This document shows positions 1-9,323 of a stretch of DNA of 64,000 bases, piece after piece. The stretch is from the NCBI RefSeq assembly GCF_014640615.1, contig NZ_BMHH01000003.1:117823-181822 (forward strand). Direction: 5' to 3'. How positions within the stretch are numbered: position 1 is the stretch's first letter; every line of letters begins with the position of its first letter. This DNA comes from Paramesorhizobium endophyticum. Lineage in GTDB: Bacteria; Pseudomonadota; Alphaproteobacteria; Rhizobiales; Rhizobiaceae. The notes below the pieces were generated by a model. The model was not told the DNA's origin. It saw only the letters and a program-made list of their open reading frames with translations, and made no database searches. The position numbers and the translations under genes were made by a program.

Positions 1-40
1 CCCGACCCTTCGGGCCACCCTCCCCCCAAGGGGGAGGGAA
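1..40. repeat. Right half of a palindromic intergenic repeat, cut by the window edge
   Basis: This GC-rich stretch contains a small hairpin (CCGACCCTTCGGG) and the arm ccctcccc...ggggaggg. It matches the right half of the complete elements at 46636-46778 and, more loosely, 35749-35896. It lies just downstream of the icd stop codon, so it may also act as the 3' hairpin of the icd transcript. The left half would lie before base 1. Confidence 0.7.
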
Positions 41-60
41 ATAGCGTCGGCGCTTATTAT

Positions 61-1275
61 TTAAGCAGCCATCGCATTCTTGAGGTTCTCGTCGATCTTG
101 TCGAGGAAGCCGGTGGTCGAGAGCCAGGGCTGGTCCGGGCCGATCAGCAGCGCCAGATCCTTGGTCATGTAACCGGCTTCGACCGTATCGACGCAGACCT
201 TCTCAAGCGTCTCGGCGAAGTGCTTGAGCTCCGCATTGTCGTCCAGCTTGGCGCGATGGGCGAGGCCGCGCGTCCAGGCGAAGATCGAGGCGATGGAGTT
301 GGTCGAGGTTTCCTGGCCCTTCTGGTGCTGGCGGTAGTGGCGGGTGACGGTGCCGTGCGCGGCTTCCGCTTCCACCGTCTTGCCATCAGGCGTCATCAGC
401 ACCGAGGTCATCAGGCCGAGCGAGCCGAAGCCCTGCGCCACGATGTCGGACTGCACGTCGCCGTCATAGTTCTTGCAGGCCCAGACATAGCCGCCGGACC
501 ATTTCAGCGCCGAGGCGACCATGTCGTCGATCAGGCGATGCTCGTACCAGATCTTCTTCTTCTCGAACTCGTCCTTGAATTCCGCATCGTAGATCTCCTG
601 GAAAATATCCTTGAAGCGGCCGTCATAGGCCTTGAGAATGGTATTCTTGGTCGAGAGATAGACCGGATAGCCGCGCTGCAGGCCGTAGTTGAGCGAGGCG
701 CGAGCGAATTCCTTGATCGACTCGTCGAGATTATACATGGCGAGCGCGACGCCGGCGCCTGGCGCCTGATAGACCTCATGCTCGATCACCTCGCCGTCGT
801 CGCCGACGAACTTGATCGTGAGCGTGCCCTTGCCGGGGAACTTGAAGTCGGTCGCGCGATACTGGTCGCCGAAAGCGTGGCGACCGACGATGATCGGCTG
901 CGTCCAGCCCGGCACGAGGCGCGGCACGTTCTTGCAGATGATCGGCTCACGGAAGATCACGCCGCCCAGAATGTTGCGGATGGTGCCGTTGGGCGATTTC
1001 CACATCTTCTTGAGCTTGAATTCCTCGACGCGGGCCTCGTCCGGCGTGATGGTCGCGCATTTGACGCCGACGCCATATTCCTTGATCGCATTGGCGGCGT
1101 CGATGGTGACCTGATCATTGGTGGCATCGCGATTCTCGACAGAAAGATCATAATATTTCAGGTCGATATCGAGATAGGGGTGGATGAGCTTGTCCTTGAT
1201 GAACTGCCAGATGATGCGGGTCATCTCGTCGCCGTCAAGCTCGACAACCGGGTTCGCAACCTTGATCTTCGCCAT
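61..1275 (-). CDS. icd: NADP-dependent isocitrate dehydrogenase
   Basis: Oxidatively decarboxylates isocitrate to 2-oxoglutarate in the cytoplasmic TCA cycle, producing NADPH. The 404 residues match the usual length of the eukaryote-like homodimeric IDH of alphaproteobacteria. The N-terminal [10 protein letters not shown] segment, the substrate-binding stretch [12 protein letters not shown] (about residues 94-105) and the C-terminal [22 protein letters not shown] cofactor region (about 309-330) are all intact. The ATG at 1275 is preceded by AGGC in an AT-rich leader. The gene stands alone, divergent from the TrmJ-like methylase gene. A long frame antisense to it is a codon-bias shadow. Confidence 0.97.
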   Translation of the reverse strand: MAKIKVANPVVELDGDEMTRIIWQFIKDKLIHPYLDIDLKYYDLSVENRDATNDQVTIDAANAIKEYGVGVKCATITPDEARVEEFKLKKMWKSPNGTIRNILGGVIFREPIICKNVPRLVPGWTQPIIVGRHAFGDQYRATDFKFPGKGTLTIKFVGDDGEVIEHEVYQAPGAGVALAMYNLDESIKEFARASLNYGLQRGYPVYLSTKNTILKAYDGRFKDIFQEIYDAEFKDEFEKKKIWYEHRLIDDMVASALKWSGGYVWACKNYDGDVQSDIVAQGFGSLGLMTSVLMTPDGKTVEAEAAHGTVTRHYRQHQKGQETSTNSIASIFAWTRGLAHRAKLDDNAELKHFAETLEKVCVDTVEAGYMTKDLALLIGPDQPWLSTTGFLDKIDENLKNAMAA

Positions 1276-1420
1276 TGAAAAAGCCTCTTTTTTGATGGGT
1301 CGCGCCCCTATAGCACCGGCTTGCCTCGGAGCAAAGTATTATGCGGGCGCGAGCCGCGATTTGAGTTTTTGATCGGGCTGTGCGAGTGAGTGCGACGTTT
1401 TTCAATCGCATGAGACTGCC

Positions 1421-2260
1421 ATGGCCGGAACGGACAGACATCGCCCCTTTATCGCCGAAGGCCCCGCCATCATTCTGGTCGAGCCGCAACTGCCGGAAAA
1501 TATCGGCATGGTGGCGCGCGCCATGGCGAATTTCGGGCTTTCTGAACTGCGCCTCGTCAACCCGCGCGAGGAGTTTCCCAGCGAGAAGGCGAGGGCGGCG
1601 GCGAGCAAGGCCGATCACGTCATCGACGGGGCGAAGGTCTATGCCGACCTGCCTTCGGCCATCGAGGATTTGAATTTCGTCTTTGCCACCACGGCGCGCG
1701 AGCGCGACGGGTTCAAGCCGGTGCGCGGGCCGGTGGAGGCGGGCAGGGCGCTGCGCCAGCGTTTTACGGCGGCAGAGAAGACGGGCATTCTCTTCGGGCG
1801 CGAGCGCTTCGGGCTCAGCAATGAGGAAGTGAGTCTCGCCGACGAACTGGTGACCTTTCCGGTGAACCCCGCCTTCGCCTCGCTCAACATCGCGCAGGCA
1901 GTGCTGCTCATGTCCTATGAATGGATGAAATCGGGGCTTGAGAACGAGACCGATACCAACTTCCGCGGGCCGGAATTGGAGCCGGCGCGCAAGGAAACGC
2001 TTCACGGTTTCTTCAATCATCTGGAGGAAGCTCTTGATGTGCGCGGCTATTTCCGCCCCGCCGCGCGCAAGGAGATCATGGTGCATAATCTGCGCTCCGT
2101 GCTGACCCGCGCCGGCTTCGCCGAGGCCGAGGTGAAGCTGCTGCGCGGCGTTCTCACCTCGCTCGACTATTTCACGCGCAAGAAACCGCGCGGCTCCGGC
2201 GCGCCGGAAGGCCGGGAAAAGCCGAAATCCTTGAAAGGCGAAAAGGACAAAGAGGAATGA
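1421..2260 (+). CDS. trmJ: TrmJ/TrmH-family RNA 2'-O-ribose methyltransferase
   Basis: A SPOUT (trefoil-knot) methyltransferase expected to methylate a ribose 2'-OH of tRNA using S-adenosylmethionine. The family pattern is clear: [20 protein letters not shown] near residues 22-41, the [13 protein letters not shown] loop near 126-138, and [13 protein letters not shown] near 150-162, which forms the knot. The 279 residues fit TrmJ-like proteins, with a basic, disordered tail after about residue 250. The stop overlaps the murI start by 4 bases (ATGA), so the two are probably co-translated. TrmJ is the most likely identity; another tRNA/rRNA target within the family is possible. Confidence 0.85.
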   Translation: MAGTDRHRPFIAEGPAIILVEPQLPENIGMVARAMANFGLSELRLVNPREEFPSEKARAAASKADHVIDGAKVYADLPSAIEDLNFVFATTARERDGFKPVRGPVEAGRALRQRFTAAEKTGILFGRERFGLSNEEVSLADELVTFPVNPAFASLNIAQAVLLMSYEWMKSGLENETDTNFRGPELEPARKETLHGFFNHLEEALDVRGYFRPAARKEIMVHNLRSVLTRAGFAEAEVKLLRGVLTSLDYFTRKKPRGSGAPEGREKPKSLKGEKDKEE

Positions 2261-3090
2261 CCCTTGTCGAGCCGACAGCCCGAATTGCCGACGATGTGGT
2301 GCCGGACCGGCCCATTCTGGTGTTCGACAGCGGGATCGGCGGGCTGACGGTTTTACGCGAGGCGCGGGTGCTGATGCCGGAGCGCCGCTTCGTTTATGTC
2401 GCCGATGATGCCGGGTTCCCCTATGGCGGCTGGGAAGAGGAGGCGCTAAGGGCCCGCATCGTCGCGCTTTTTGGCGATCTTCTCGCCCGGCACGACCCGG
2501 AAATCGCAATCATCGCCTGCAACACCGCCTCGACGCTGGTGCTGGAGGACTTGCGCCGCGCCTATCCGCAAACGCCCTTTGTCGGCACCGTACCTGCGAT
2601 CAAGCCTGCTGCGGAGCGCACGCGGTCCGGCCTCGTCTCGGTGCTGGCGACGCCCGGCACCGTCAAGCGCGCCTATACGCGCGATCTTATCCAGTCCTTC
2701 GCGACACAATGCGATGTGCGGCTGGTGGGAAGCCAGAACCTCGCTCGCATGGCCGAGGCGCATATCAGGGGCGAGGCGGTGGCCGACGACGCCGTGCGCG
2801 CCGAAATCGCTCCTTGCTTCATCGAGCAGGACGGCAAGCGAACGGATATCATCGTGCTCGCCTGCACCCATTATCCGTTCCTGGCCAATGTCTTCCGGCG
2901 GCTCGCGCCCTGGCCGGTGGATTGGCTCGACCCGGCGGAAGCCATCGCCCGCCGCGCCCATTCGCTCATCTCCACCGGCGGCACGGAGCCCGAACATGGC
3001 GACGATATTGCCGTCTTCACCTCCGGTCAGCCGGATTTTTCGACACGAAGGCTGATGCAGGGATTTGGGCTGGCGCTCGACATTGCCTAA
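2257..3090 (+). CDS. murI: Glutamate racemase
   Basis: Converts L-glutamate to D-glutamate for peptidoglycan precursors in the cytoplasm. The N-terminal [13 protein letters not shown] motif (about residues 24-36) and both catalytic cysteines are present, in ACNTAS (about 87-92) and ACTHYP (about 206-211). The length of 277 residues is normal. It is translationally coupled to the upstream methylase gene by an ATGA overlap. Its last 4 bases overlap the end of the convergent oxidoreductase gene. Confidence 0.95.
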   Translation: MTLVEPTARIADDVVPDRPILVFDSGIGGLTVLREARVLMPERRFVYVADDAGFPYGGWEEEALRARIVALFGDLLARHDPEIAIIACNTASTLVLEDLRRAYPQTPFVGTVPAIKPAAERTRSGLVSVLATPGTVKRAYTRDLIQSFATQCDVRLVGSQNLARMAEAHIRGEAVADDAVRAEIAPCFIEQDGKRTDIIVLACTHYPFLANVFRRLAPWPVDWLDPAEAIARRAHSLISTGGTEPEHGDDIAVFTSGQPDFSTRRLMQGFGLALDIA

Positions 3091-4118
3091 CGCAGTGCCT
3101 TCCTCACTTCCGGCGCCACGCGCGTGCCGAATAGCTCGATGGTTTTCATCATTTTGTCGTGCGGCAGATGGCCGAGGCCTGCCTGCATCATGAAGCGGTC
3201 GTGCTTGAAATAGGAATGTTCGAGCAGGATCTTGTCGATCACTTCCTGCGGGCTGCCTACGAGAAGCGAGCCGTTCGGGCTGCGCATGGCGTCGAAATGG
3301 GCGCGGGTCGTCGGTCCCCAGCCACGCTCCCGCCCAAGCTGCGTCATCACTTCGGCATAGGGCGGGTAGAACTCGTCCGCCGCCGTCTGTGAATCTTCGG
3401 CGATAAAGCCATGCGAGTTGATGCCGACGCGCAGCGTTTCGGGCGCGTGTCCGGCTTTGGCTCCCGCCTCACGGTAGAGATCGACCAGGGGCGCGAAGCG
3501 CTGCGGCTCGCCGCCAATTATGGCGATGGCGAGCGGCAGGCCGAGCCATCCGGCGCGCGCCACCGATTGCGGCGTGCCGCCAACTGCGATCCATACCGGC
3601 AGCGGCTCCTGCAACGGGCGCGGATAGACGCCGCGATCGTTGATCGGCGCGCGAAGTTTACCCGACCATGTGACGCGCTCATTGGCGCGGATGGCGAGCA
3701 GGAGATCGAGCTTTTCGGTGAAGAGTTCGTCGTAATCGTTCAAATCATAACCGAACAGCGGATAGGACTCGATGAAGGAGCCGCGCCCGACCATGATTTC
3801 GGCCCGCCCACCGGAAAGAAGGTCGAGCGTCGAAAAACTCTGGAACACGCGGATCGGATCGTCCGAGGATAGCACGGTCACGGCGCTGGTCAGACGAATA
3901 TTCTTCGTGCGCGTCGCGGCTCCCGCCAGCACCACGGCCGGCGCCGAGGCGGCGTATTCCGGGCGATGATGCTCGCCCACGCCGAAGACATCAAGCCCCA
4001 CCTGATCTGCCAGTTCGATTTCTTCGATTAGGTTCTTGATCCTTTCGGCAGGAAGAAGCGGGCGTCCCGTCTTCGGGTCCGTTCCCATATCTGCGAATGT
4101 GTAGATGCCGAGTTCCAT
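3087..4118 (-). CDS. LLM-class flavin-dependent oxidoreductase (luciferase-like)
   Basis: A TIM-barrel flavin monooxygenase-like enzyme of the bacterial luciferase superfamily; the substrate cannot be inferred. Characteristic segments are VGEHH (about residues 50-54), [18 protein letters not shown] (about 77-94) and [15 protein letters not shown] (about 103-117), which bind FMN. The start at 4118 gives 343 residues beginning MELGIYTF and has a GAAGG ribosome site just upstream; an in-frame start 54 bases earlier is less plausible. It stands alone, convergent with murI. Confidence 0.85.
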   Translation of the reverse strand: MELGIYTFADMGTDPKTGRPLLPAERIKNLIEEIELADQVGLDVFGVGEHHRPEYAASAPAVVLAGAATRTKNIRLTSAVTVLSSDDPIRVFQSFSTLDLLSGGRAEIMVGRGSFIESYPLFGYDLNDYDELFTEKLDLLLAIRANERVTWSGKLRAPINDRGVYPRPLQEPLPVWIAVGGTPQSVARAGWLGLPLAIAIIGGEPQRFAPLVDLYREAGAKAGHAPETLRVGINSHGFIAEDSQTAADEFYPPYAEVMTQLGRERGWGPTTRAHFDAMRSPNGSLLVGSPQEVIDKILLEHSYFKHDRFMMQAGLGHLPHDKMMKTIELFGTRVAPEVRKALR

Positions 4119-4319
4119 GGACCTTCGAAGCCTTTCGGGTGCAGAGTTGTCCCCGGCAGCAATAAGCGGCAATCCGTTGCTTGTTAAGGACGCACCTTTT
4201 GGTGGGTAGGTTACATCAAGGATACCGACCGGTGCTCATGCTGGATGCATTAGTTCCCTCGTTATCAATTTAGCAATGTTAATAAACATACTTGATTATA
4301 CTAACAACGGAGAAGTATT

Positions 4320-4694
4320 ATGGCGCGAGAATCGATATTTATGCTTCTGGCTGTATCGTTTATGCTTTCAGGTTGTATGACGGTTGAAGAGGAGCGCGCG
4401 GAGCGGCTCGCGCGAGACCGCGATCGCTGTGCCGAGTATGGTTATGCATGGAATAGCCCAAGTTTCGCAAATTGCATGATGAATCTCGACAATCAGCGTC
4501 AATGGAGGAAGACTGCCCGGGATATCGCCGATGCTGCCGCCTATGGCGGCGGGCCCTCGCAGGATCGCGTTCATGATCTTGCCATCCAGCGCTCCGGCGA
4601 TGAACGCTACCCCATTTGTAACGCTGCCAGCGAGGGCGCCGGTCTCGATATCGTGGCGGGTGGCTGGTATGGGAAAAACTGCCGAATGAAATGA
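4320..4694 (+). CDS. Small predicted lipoprotein
   Basis: A 124-residue protein with a signal peptide ending in a lipobox (LSGC, Cys about residue 19), so probably lipid-anchored in the envelope. The mature part is charged at first, then carries scattered cysteines (CAEYGYAW, NCMMN, PICN, KNCRMK) that could form disulfides in the periplasm. A good ribosome site (GGAGAAG) precedes the ATG. The upstream region is AT-rich. No function is recognised. A degenerate relative follows immediately downstream. Confidence 0.7.
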   Translation: MARESIFMLLAVSFMLSGCMTVEEERAERLARDRDRCAEYGYAWNSPSFANCMMNLDNQRQWRKTARDIADAAAYGGGPSQDRVHDLAIQRSGDERYPICNAASEGAGLDIVAGGWYGKNCRMK

Positions 4695-4724
4695 CGGATG
4701 GCGCTGCATAGGGAGCGCTGTGCA

Positions 4725-4896
4725 ATGTTGAAATTTCGCTTCGATATTTTTCGTTGCGGTGTTTGCGCTCCCGAGCCGCGTCGCCATCACGCCGGAACAG
4801 CAACTCGAGCAGGATCGATCGCAATGCGCTGCCTTCGGTTTCCCTTGGGTACGCCTGACATGTGCCCGGAGTGAACACGCAGAAAAAGCCGGATGA
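4725..4896 (+). pseudogene. Degenerate paralogue of the preceding lipoprotein gene
   Basis: Reading from about 4740 in the frame that ends at the TGA at 4894-4896 gives a hydrophobic signal-like stretch (IFFVAVFALPS), then TPEQQLEQDRSQCAAFGF. This resembles RARDRDRCAEYGY-type sequence in the intact lipoprotein at 4320-4694. The only nearby ATG with a plausible context (4724) is in another frame, and a stop codon lies just before the hydrophobic stretch. I read this as a frameshifted, decaying tandem duplicate. A very short gene starting at GTG is the alternative. Confidence 0.4.
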
Positions 4897-4914
4897 ATTC
4901 GTGCTTCATCCGGC
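4882..4914 (-). terminator. Rho-independent terminator of the NAD(P)-binding reductase gene
   Basis: On the minus strand a perfect 10-bp stem (GCCGGATGAA / TTCATCCGGC, 4888-4914) with a 7-base loop is followed by TTTTTC. It sits 8 bases after the stop codon of the gene at 4922-5566. Confidence 0.85.
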
Positions 4915-4921
4915 ATCAGCC

Positions 4922-5566
4922 TCAGTAGGCTGCCGTAAAGCGCTTCTGGATATGCTTGCCTTCTTCTGCCTCGTCGAGGATCGCGACGGCGAGGTCGGCG
5001 GTGGAGATGCGGCTCGCGCCGCTCTGATCGAAGACCGGTTGGTCGAGGCCGAGGCGATATTGGCCGGTACGCGCGCCTGGTTCCAGATGGATGGCGGGAG
5101 ACACGAAGGTCCAGTCGAGCTCGGTTTCAGCGCGCAGTTCGTTCAATGCATCGCGGGCGCCGAGCGCGCCTTCCTTCCATTCGGCGGGAAACTCCGGCGT
5201 GTCGACCAGTTGCTGGCCGGGCGCGATTTCGAGGCTGCCCGCGCCGCCGACGACGATGAGCCGTTTCACGCCCGCCTGCTTCGCCGCCGCATTGATGGCG
5301 CGGCTGCCTTCGATATGGGTCTTGCGGATTTCCGGGTCGCTCCAGCCGGGATTATAGGCGGAGATGATGAGGTCATATCCGGCAAGCATTTTCACGAGTG
5401 CGTCGGTGTCGAAAATATCGGCCTTGACGGCGGTGACGTTGTTGAGGTCCGCAACTTTTTCCGGATTGCGAACGAGCGCGGTGACGGAATGGCCGCGTGC
5501 AACTGCTTCTTTCAAGATTTCCGCGCCGACGAAACCGGTGGCGCCGATGAGGGCGATTTTAGCCAT
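4922..5566 (-). CDS. NAD(P)-binding NmrA/YwnB-like reductase
   Basis: A 214-residue Rossmann-fold protein of the atypical short-chain dehydrogenase group. The dinucleotide motif GATGFVG is at residues 8-14, followed by ALVRNPEK and an acidic KADIFD segment. The VVGGAGSLE stretch (about 107-115) corresponds to the family core. Substrate unknown; relatives act as quinone or flavin reductases or redox sensors. It is divergent from an HxlR regulator gene 155 bp away. Such pairs often respond to quinones or aldehydes, so the regulator is the likely controller. A strong terminator follows. Confidence 0.8.
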   Translation of the reverse strand: MAKIALIGATGFVGAEILKEAVARGHSVTALVRNPEKVADLNNVTAVKADIFDTDALVKMLAGYDLIISAYNPGWSDPEIRKTHIEGSRAINAAAKQAGVKRLIVVGGAGSLEIAPGQQLVDTPEFPAEWKEGALGARDALNELRAETELDWTFVSPAIHLEPGARTGQYRLGLDQPVFDQSGASRISTADLAVAILDEAEEGKHIQKRFTAAY

Positions 5567-5613
5567 GATGAATGGTCCTTTCGCTGTGCCGCAAAGGTAT
5601 TTTGCGTATTCAG

Positions 5614-5632
5614 GTTATCGATGGTAACTACC
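5614..5632. promoter_or_regulatory. Candidate HxlR operator in the divergent promoter region
   Basis: Two overlapping dyads occur between the reductase and hxlR-type genes: GTTA-N7-TAAC (5614-5628) and GGTA-N2-TACC (5623-5632). Position and symmetry fit an operator for the divergent regulator. The assignment is inference. Confidence 0.3.
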
Positions 5633-5721
5633 TAGCGGAGCGAAAGCGCTTCGTGAAGAACGCACTTTTTTCTATTCAGGGCACATGGGCGTAACCGCGC
5701 CGCCAAGCCGATGGAGGCCGC

Positions 5722-6132
5722 ATGACGATTTCGCAGAAACCGGGGGATGCCGCGCCGCTCCTCGTTACATCGCCGGGCTTTGCGCAGGATGACGACGGTG
5801 GCTGCCCGATCCGCGAGGTGCTGGACCGGGTGGGCGATACGTGGAGCATTCTGGTGATCTTCAATCTGCAGCAGGGGGCGATGCGCTTCAACGCGCTGCG
5901 CCGCTCCATCGAGGGCATATCGCAGCGTATGCTGACGGTGACGCTCCGCTCACTCGAGCGCGACGGGCTGGTGGCGCGGCGGGTGAAGCCGGTTTCACCG
6001 CCGGAAGTCGAATATTCCCTGACTGAGCTGGGGGCGTCGCTCGCCGGGCCGATAGATGTGCTCGGCCGCTGGGCTGCTCAGCACCGTGCCGCCTTGCGCG
6101 CGGCGCGGGCCGCATTCGATGCGGAGAATTAG
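5722..6132 (+). CDS. HxlR-family winged-helix transcriptional regulator
   Basis: A 136-residue DNA-binding protein. It shows the hallmark cysteine near the start of the domain (CPIREVLDRVGDTWSILV, about residues 29-46) and the winged helix FNALRRSIEGISQRMLTVTLRSLERDGLV (about 55-83). The conserved Cys suggests redox or electrophile sensing, as in YodB/QorR-type members. It is transcribed away from the NAD(P)-binding reductase gene, its probable target. Its stop overlaps the end of the convergent secreted-protein gene. Confidence 0.9.
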   Translation: MTISQKPGDAAPLLVTSPGFAQDDDGGCPIREVLDRVGDTWSILVIFNLQQGAMRFNALRRSIEGISQRMLTVTLRSLERDGLVARRVKPVSPPEVEYSLTELGASLAGPIDVLGRWAAQHRAALRAARAAFDAEN

Positions 6133-6548
6133 CTCGCTGTACCGATTTCGATTGCCTTGATCTTGCCCCTGACGATACCGCAGCGCAGCGTAATCGGCGC
6201 CCAATTTATCCCGCCAATGCGTGGCCGCGCCTCGCCCGTAATGGAAATGACGGCGGAAACCTTCGTCGGGTCGTCACCGCTGAATTTTCCTGCTTTACGG
6301 TTTGTCCTAGCCTTGGCGATATCTTCCTCGGTAAAGCCGAGACGATCAAACCGCTTATTCTTCTTGACGAGGTCATGGCCAGTAGCGATGCAACTTGCCA
6401 CCTGCGGCGAGGCGTGCTGATCCTTCACCAGCGTCTGGTAGTTGCCCTGAAAATCTCTCGATCTTTTCGGCGGAGCTTCCGCGTAAGCGGTGCATGCGAC
6501 GGCAATGAGCGTAGCGGCTGCCAACAAAAGCATTTTATTGCATTTCAT
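6129..6548 (-). CDS. Secreted hypothetical protein
   Basis: A protein of about 139 residues with a Sec-type signal peptide (basic MKCNK, hydrophobic core, AYAE cleavage region), so probably periplasmic. The mature part is small, basic and contains two cysteines (ASCIATG and LRCGIV) that could pair. The start at 6548 places the signal peptide at the N-terminus; an upstream in-frame start would add 20 non-signal residues. No family is recognised with confidence. It lies in tandem with the extensin-like gene, 75 bases downstream of it. Confidence 0.65.
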   Translation of the reverse strand: MKCNKMLLLAAATLIAVACTAYAEAPPKRSRDFQGNYQTLVKDQHASPQVASCIATGHDLVKKNKRFDRLGFTEEDIAKARTNRKAGKFSGDDPTKVSAVISITGEARPRIGGINWAPITLRCGIVRGKIKAIEIGTAS

Positions 6549-6623
6549 TGCTTTACTCCTCGTATCGAGAAATCTGAGCAACTCTATCTCAGAAATACAT
6601 ATTATCATGAACAGGTCAGTCGA

Positions 6624-7412
6624 TCACTGACAGATTCGTGAAGTGCAATTGCTGCCGTGACAACCCTGATCGAGATGGAGGTTGGTTTTGTGCGCCGCAT
6701 CGCCATCGGGGCCGATGACGGTCATGAACAGGCCGCAACTCGCCTTGTGGACGGCGCGCCAGAATTCTTTTTCCTGCGGATCGCCATCCCAGCCGGTGGC
6801 AAGTTCCGTTGCCCGGCCATTCTTCAAGCGGAACGACATGATATCCAGCGCATTGGCGAAGGCGTGCTCGGATGTGCGGCCCGCGGAGCCGTTATTCACC
6901 TTGCGGCACTGGTAGTCCGATCCAGTGCTGACGGTCTCGATCTCGGCGTTGAAGGACTTGAGCGCCGCCGCGCGCACATGCCCCGCCCATTCCGCCAGCG
7001 TGGCGGCCATGGCGCAATTGGTGGTGACGGGCGCGGTGAATCGCAGCGGATTGTCCTTGCCGATGGCGGTTAGCGACAGCGGCGATTGTTCACCGCATAT
7101 GCCATCCGAAAGCGGCGCGACGATCTTGCCCTGCACTTCACCCTTCATCAGCGCCGGGCAGGCGGTTTGGTAGACGCGTTCTTCCTTCTTGGCGGCTTTG
7201 TCGTCCGGTGGCGGCGTGTCACTGGGTTTCTCCGGGTTAGGAGGCGCGGGCGGCTTTTCCTGCGGCGCGGGCGCCGGCTCCTTTTTCTGGCGGGTTTCTC
7301 CTTCCGTTCCCGACCTCGTCTGGGGAACCGGAATAGGACCGGCGAGGGCAGGGGGAGTGAACAGGCAGAATGCCGCGGTGAAGGCGAGGGGCAATCGGAG
7401 GAAATCGGTCAT
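6624..7412 (-). CDS. Extensin-like C-terminal domain protein, secreted
   Basis: An exported protein of about 262 residues. A signal peptide (cleavage near PALA-GPIPV) is followed by a Pro/Lys/Glu-rich linker of about 60 residues. The C-terminal domain (from about YQTACPALM to the end) is typical of bacterial extensin-like proteins: conserved Cys residues (TNCAMAATL, YQCRKV, CGLF, GCHGSNC) plus SEHAFANALDI and NLHLD, which resemble the His/Asp zinc-site pattern of D,D-peptidase-like folds. A cell-wall role is plausible. The start at 7412 has AGGAGAG 12 bases upstream. Confidence 0.8.
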   Translation of the reverse strand: MTDFLRLPLAFTAAFCLFTPPALAGPIPVPQTRSGTEGETRQKKEPAPAPQEKPPAPPNPEKPSDTPPPDDKAAKKEERVYQTACPALMKGEVQGKIVAPLSDGICGEQSPLSLTAIGKDNPLRFTAPVTTNCAMAATLAEWAGHVRAAALKSFNAEIETVSTGSDYQCRKVNNGSAGRTSEHAFANALDIMSFRLKNGRATELATGWDGDPQEKEFWRAVHKASCGLFMTVIGPDGDAAHKTNLHLDQGCHGSNCTSRICQ

Positions 7413-7513
7413 GGGCGGTCTCTCTCCTGTTTCAATTTGTTCAATATTGCCACGGTGCTGCATTTTGGCACGTCACGCTTGGTGACAATGCGTAAGGCAA
7501 TCGGCCTTCCGGC

Positions 7514-7542
7514 TTGACATCTGCCTTCCGCCTGCCTAGAAA
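7514..7542 (+). promoter_or_regulatory. Sigma-70-type promoter for rpsD
   Basis: A perfect -35 TTGACA (7514-7519), a 17-base spacer and -10 TAGAAA (7537-7542) lie upstream of rpsD. Transcription from here would give a leader of about 170 bases. Confidence 0.6.
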
Positions 7543-7720
7543 CCCACCAGCGCGAGGGCCTTTCAGGTTCTGGCGTTTCATTGACGTGTCCCGTGGATGG
7601 CTGCCGCAAAGCGTGCGCGCGCTATCCTGTCAGTCCTCAAAAACAGAGGGCAGAGGAGGGCGCGTTTCCTTGATCGGAGCTCACAAGGGCTTCGATTGCT
7701 TTCGTTTAAAGGGAAATGCG

Positions 7721-8338
7721 ATGAGCAAGCGCGAATCCGCAAAATACAAGATCGACCGCCGTCTTGGCGAAAACATCTGGGGCCGCCCGAAGTCCCCAGT
7801 CAACCGCCGTGAATATGGTCCGGGCCAGCACGGCCAGCGCCGCAAGGGCAAGCTGTCGGACTTCGGCATCCAGCTGCGCGCCAAGCAGAAGCTCAAGGGC
7901 TATTACGGCGATATCTCCGAGAAGCAGTTCCGCAAGGTCTATGAGGAAGCCTCCCGCCGCAAGGGCGACACGGGCGAGACCCTGATCGGCATCCTGGAAT
8001 CGCGCCTCGACGCCATCGTCTACCGCGCCAAGTTCGTACCGACGATCTTCGCCGCGCGCCAGTTCGTCAACCACGGCCATGTCAACGTCAATGGCCGCCG
8101 CGTGAACATCCAGTCCTACCGCTGCAAGCCGGGCGACGTGATCGAAGTGCGCGAGAAGTCGAAGCAGCTCGTCATCGTCCTCGAAGCCACGCAGCTCGCC
8201 GAGCGCGACGTGCCTGAGTATATCGAGGTCGACCATAACAAGATGACCGCGAAGTTCGCCCGCGTTCCGGCCTTCTCCGATGTGCCCTATGCGGTGCACA
8301 TGGAGCCGAACCTGGTCGTCGAATTCTATTCGCGCTAA
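7721..8338 (+). CDS. rpsD: 30S ribosomal protein S4
   Basis: Primary 16S rRNA-binding protein that nucleates 30S assembly. The ATG at 7721, with AAAGGGAAA upstream, gives 205 residues starting [18 protein letters not shown], the normal length for alphaproteobacterial S4. The S4 RNA-binding domain is clear ([14 protein letters not shown]...[14 protein letters not shown], about residues 92-125). An in-frame extension upstream to 7514 is not used. The gene is monocistronic, with its own promoter, a long leader and a strong terminator, and is not in a ribosomal operon. Confidence 0.98.
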   Translation: MSKRESAKYKIDRRLGENIWGRPKSPVNRREYGPGQHGQRRKGKLSDFGIQLRAKQKLKGYYGDISEKQFRKVYEEASRRKGDTGETLIGILESRLDAIVYRAKFVPTIFAARQFVNHGHVNVNGRRVNIQSYRCKPGDVIEVREKSKQLVIVLEATQLAERDVPEYIEVDHNKMTAKFARVPAFSDVPYAVHMEPNLVVEFYSR

Positions 8339-8360
8339 GTCTTCGGACCGTTTACAAGAG

Positions 8361-8395
8361 AGCCGCTCGGGGATTCCCGGGCGGCTTTTTTGTTT
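8361..8395 (+). terminator. Rho-independent terminator of rpsD
   Basis: The stem GCCGCTCGGG / CCCGGGCGGC (8362-8385, one G-T-type pair) closes on GATT and is followed by TTTTTTGTTT. Confidence 0.9.
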
Positions 8396-8413
8396 GACCA
8401 ATGAGCGACGGAA

Positions 8414-9262
8414 ATGACCATTCACGACCCCGATCTCCTGTCAGAAACCGACACCGGCAGCTATCATCCGCTTTTCCGCGATGTGCCGTCGAGCGTGGCG
8501 TTCAACAAGCTGCGCAAGCGGCTGTTGCGGCAGACGCGGCAGGCGCTGGAGGATTTCGCCATGGTCAAGCCCGGTGAGCGCTGGCTGATCGGGCTTTCGG
8601 GCGGCAAGGATTCCTATGGGCTGCTGGCGCTGCTGCTCGATCTGAAATGGCGCGGGCTGCTTCCCGTGGAGCTTCTCGCCTGCAATCTCGATCAGGGACA
8701 GCCGAATTTTCCCAAGCATGTGCTGCCGGAGTTTCTCACGCGCCACGGCATTCCGCATCGCATCGAATATCAGGATACCTATTCGGTGGTGACGGAGAAG
8801 GTGCCGGAGAATCAGACCTATTGCTCGCTCTGTTCCCGCCTGCGGCGCGGCAATCTCTATCGCATCGCGCGGGAGGAGGGGTGCTCGGCGCTGGTGCTGG
8901 GCCATCACCGCGAGGATATTCTCGAAACCTTCTTCATGAACCTCTTCCACGGCGGCAGGCTCGCGGCGATGCCGCCGAAGCTTCTCAACGATGAAGGCGA
9001 CGTGATGGTGCTGCGCCCGCTCAGCTTCGTTGCGGAAGAGGATATGGAGAAATTCGCCGCCGCAATGCAGTTTCCCATCATCCCCTGCGATCTCTGCGGG
9101 AGTCAGGATGGCCTGCAACGCAACGCGATGAAAGCGATGCTTGCCGATATCGAAAAGCGCATGCCGGGCCGCAAGGAAACCATGATCCGCGCGCTCGCCC
9201 ATGTGCGGCCGAGCCATTTGCTGGATCGGCAGCTGTTCGATTTTGCCGGGTTAGGGCAATAG
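8414..9262 (+). CDS. ttcA: tRNA 2-thiocytidine-32 synthetase TtcA
   Basis: Installs 2-thiocytidine at tRNA position 32 with ATP and an iron-sulfur cluster. The PP-loop SGGKDS lies near residues 60-65, and the paired motifs CSLC (about 137-140) and CDLC (about 220-223) carry the cluster and catalytic cysteines. The 282 residues are of normal length. It follows the rpsD terminator and is convergent with the exporter gene. A long imperfect stem-loop fills the gap between the two 3' ends. Confidence 0.93.
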   Translation: MTIHDPDLLSETDTGSYHPLFRDVPSSVAFNKLRKRLLRQTRQALEDFAMVKPGERWLIGLSGGKDSYGLLALLLDLKWRGLLPVELLACNLDQGQPNFPKHVLPEFLTRHGIPHRIEYQDTYSVVTEKVPENQTYCSLCSRLRRGNLYRIAREEGCSALVLGHHREDILETFFMNLFHGGRLAAMPPKLLNDEGDVMVLRPLSFVAEEDMEKFAAAMQFPIIPCDLCGSQDGLQRNAMKAMLADIEKRMPGRKETMIRALAHVRPSHLLDRQLFDFAGLGQ

Positions 9263-9265
9263 ATA

Positions 9266-9323
9266 AGGGAGTAAGGGAATAGGTTTTCTTCATCTTCCCT
9301 ACTGCCTTATTCCCTTATTCCCT
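9266..9323. terminator. Stem-loop between convergent genes
   Basis: The arm at 9266-9283 (AGGGAGTAAGGGAATAGG) pairs with 9305-9323 with one mismatch and one bulge around a 21-base loop. Each arm contains a GGGA(A/G)TA repeat. There is no T-run on either strand, so if it terminates transcription it would act as a 3' barrier rather than a classic intrinsic terminator. Confidence 0.4.

Noticed and set aside
220..1278. Long plus-strand open frame antisense to icd
   Set aside because: Its codons mirror the third-position GC bias of icd, the product has no recognisable domain, and icd is unmistakable on the other strand.
9266..9323. CRISPR-like or tandem-repeat array
   Set aside because: Only two arms of one stem-loop with short GGGAATA repeats; no regular spacers.
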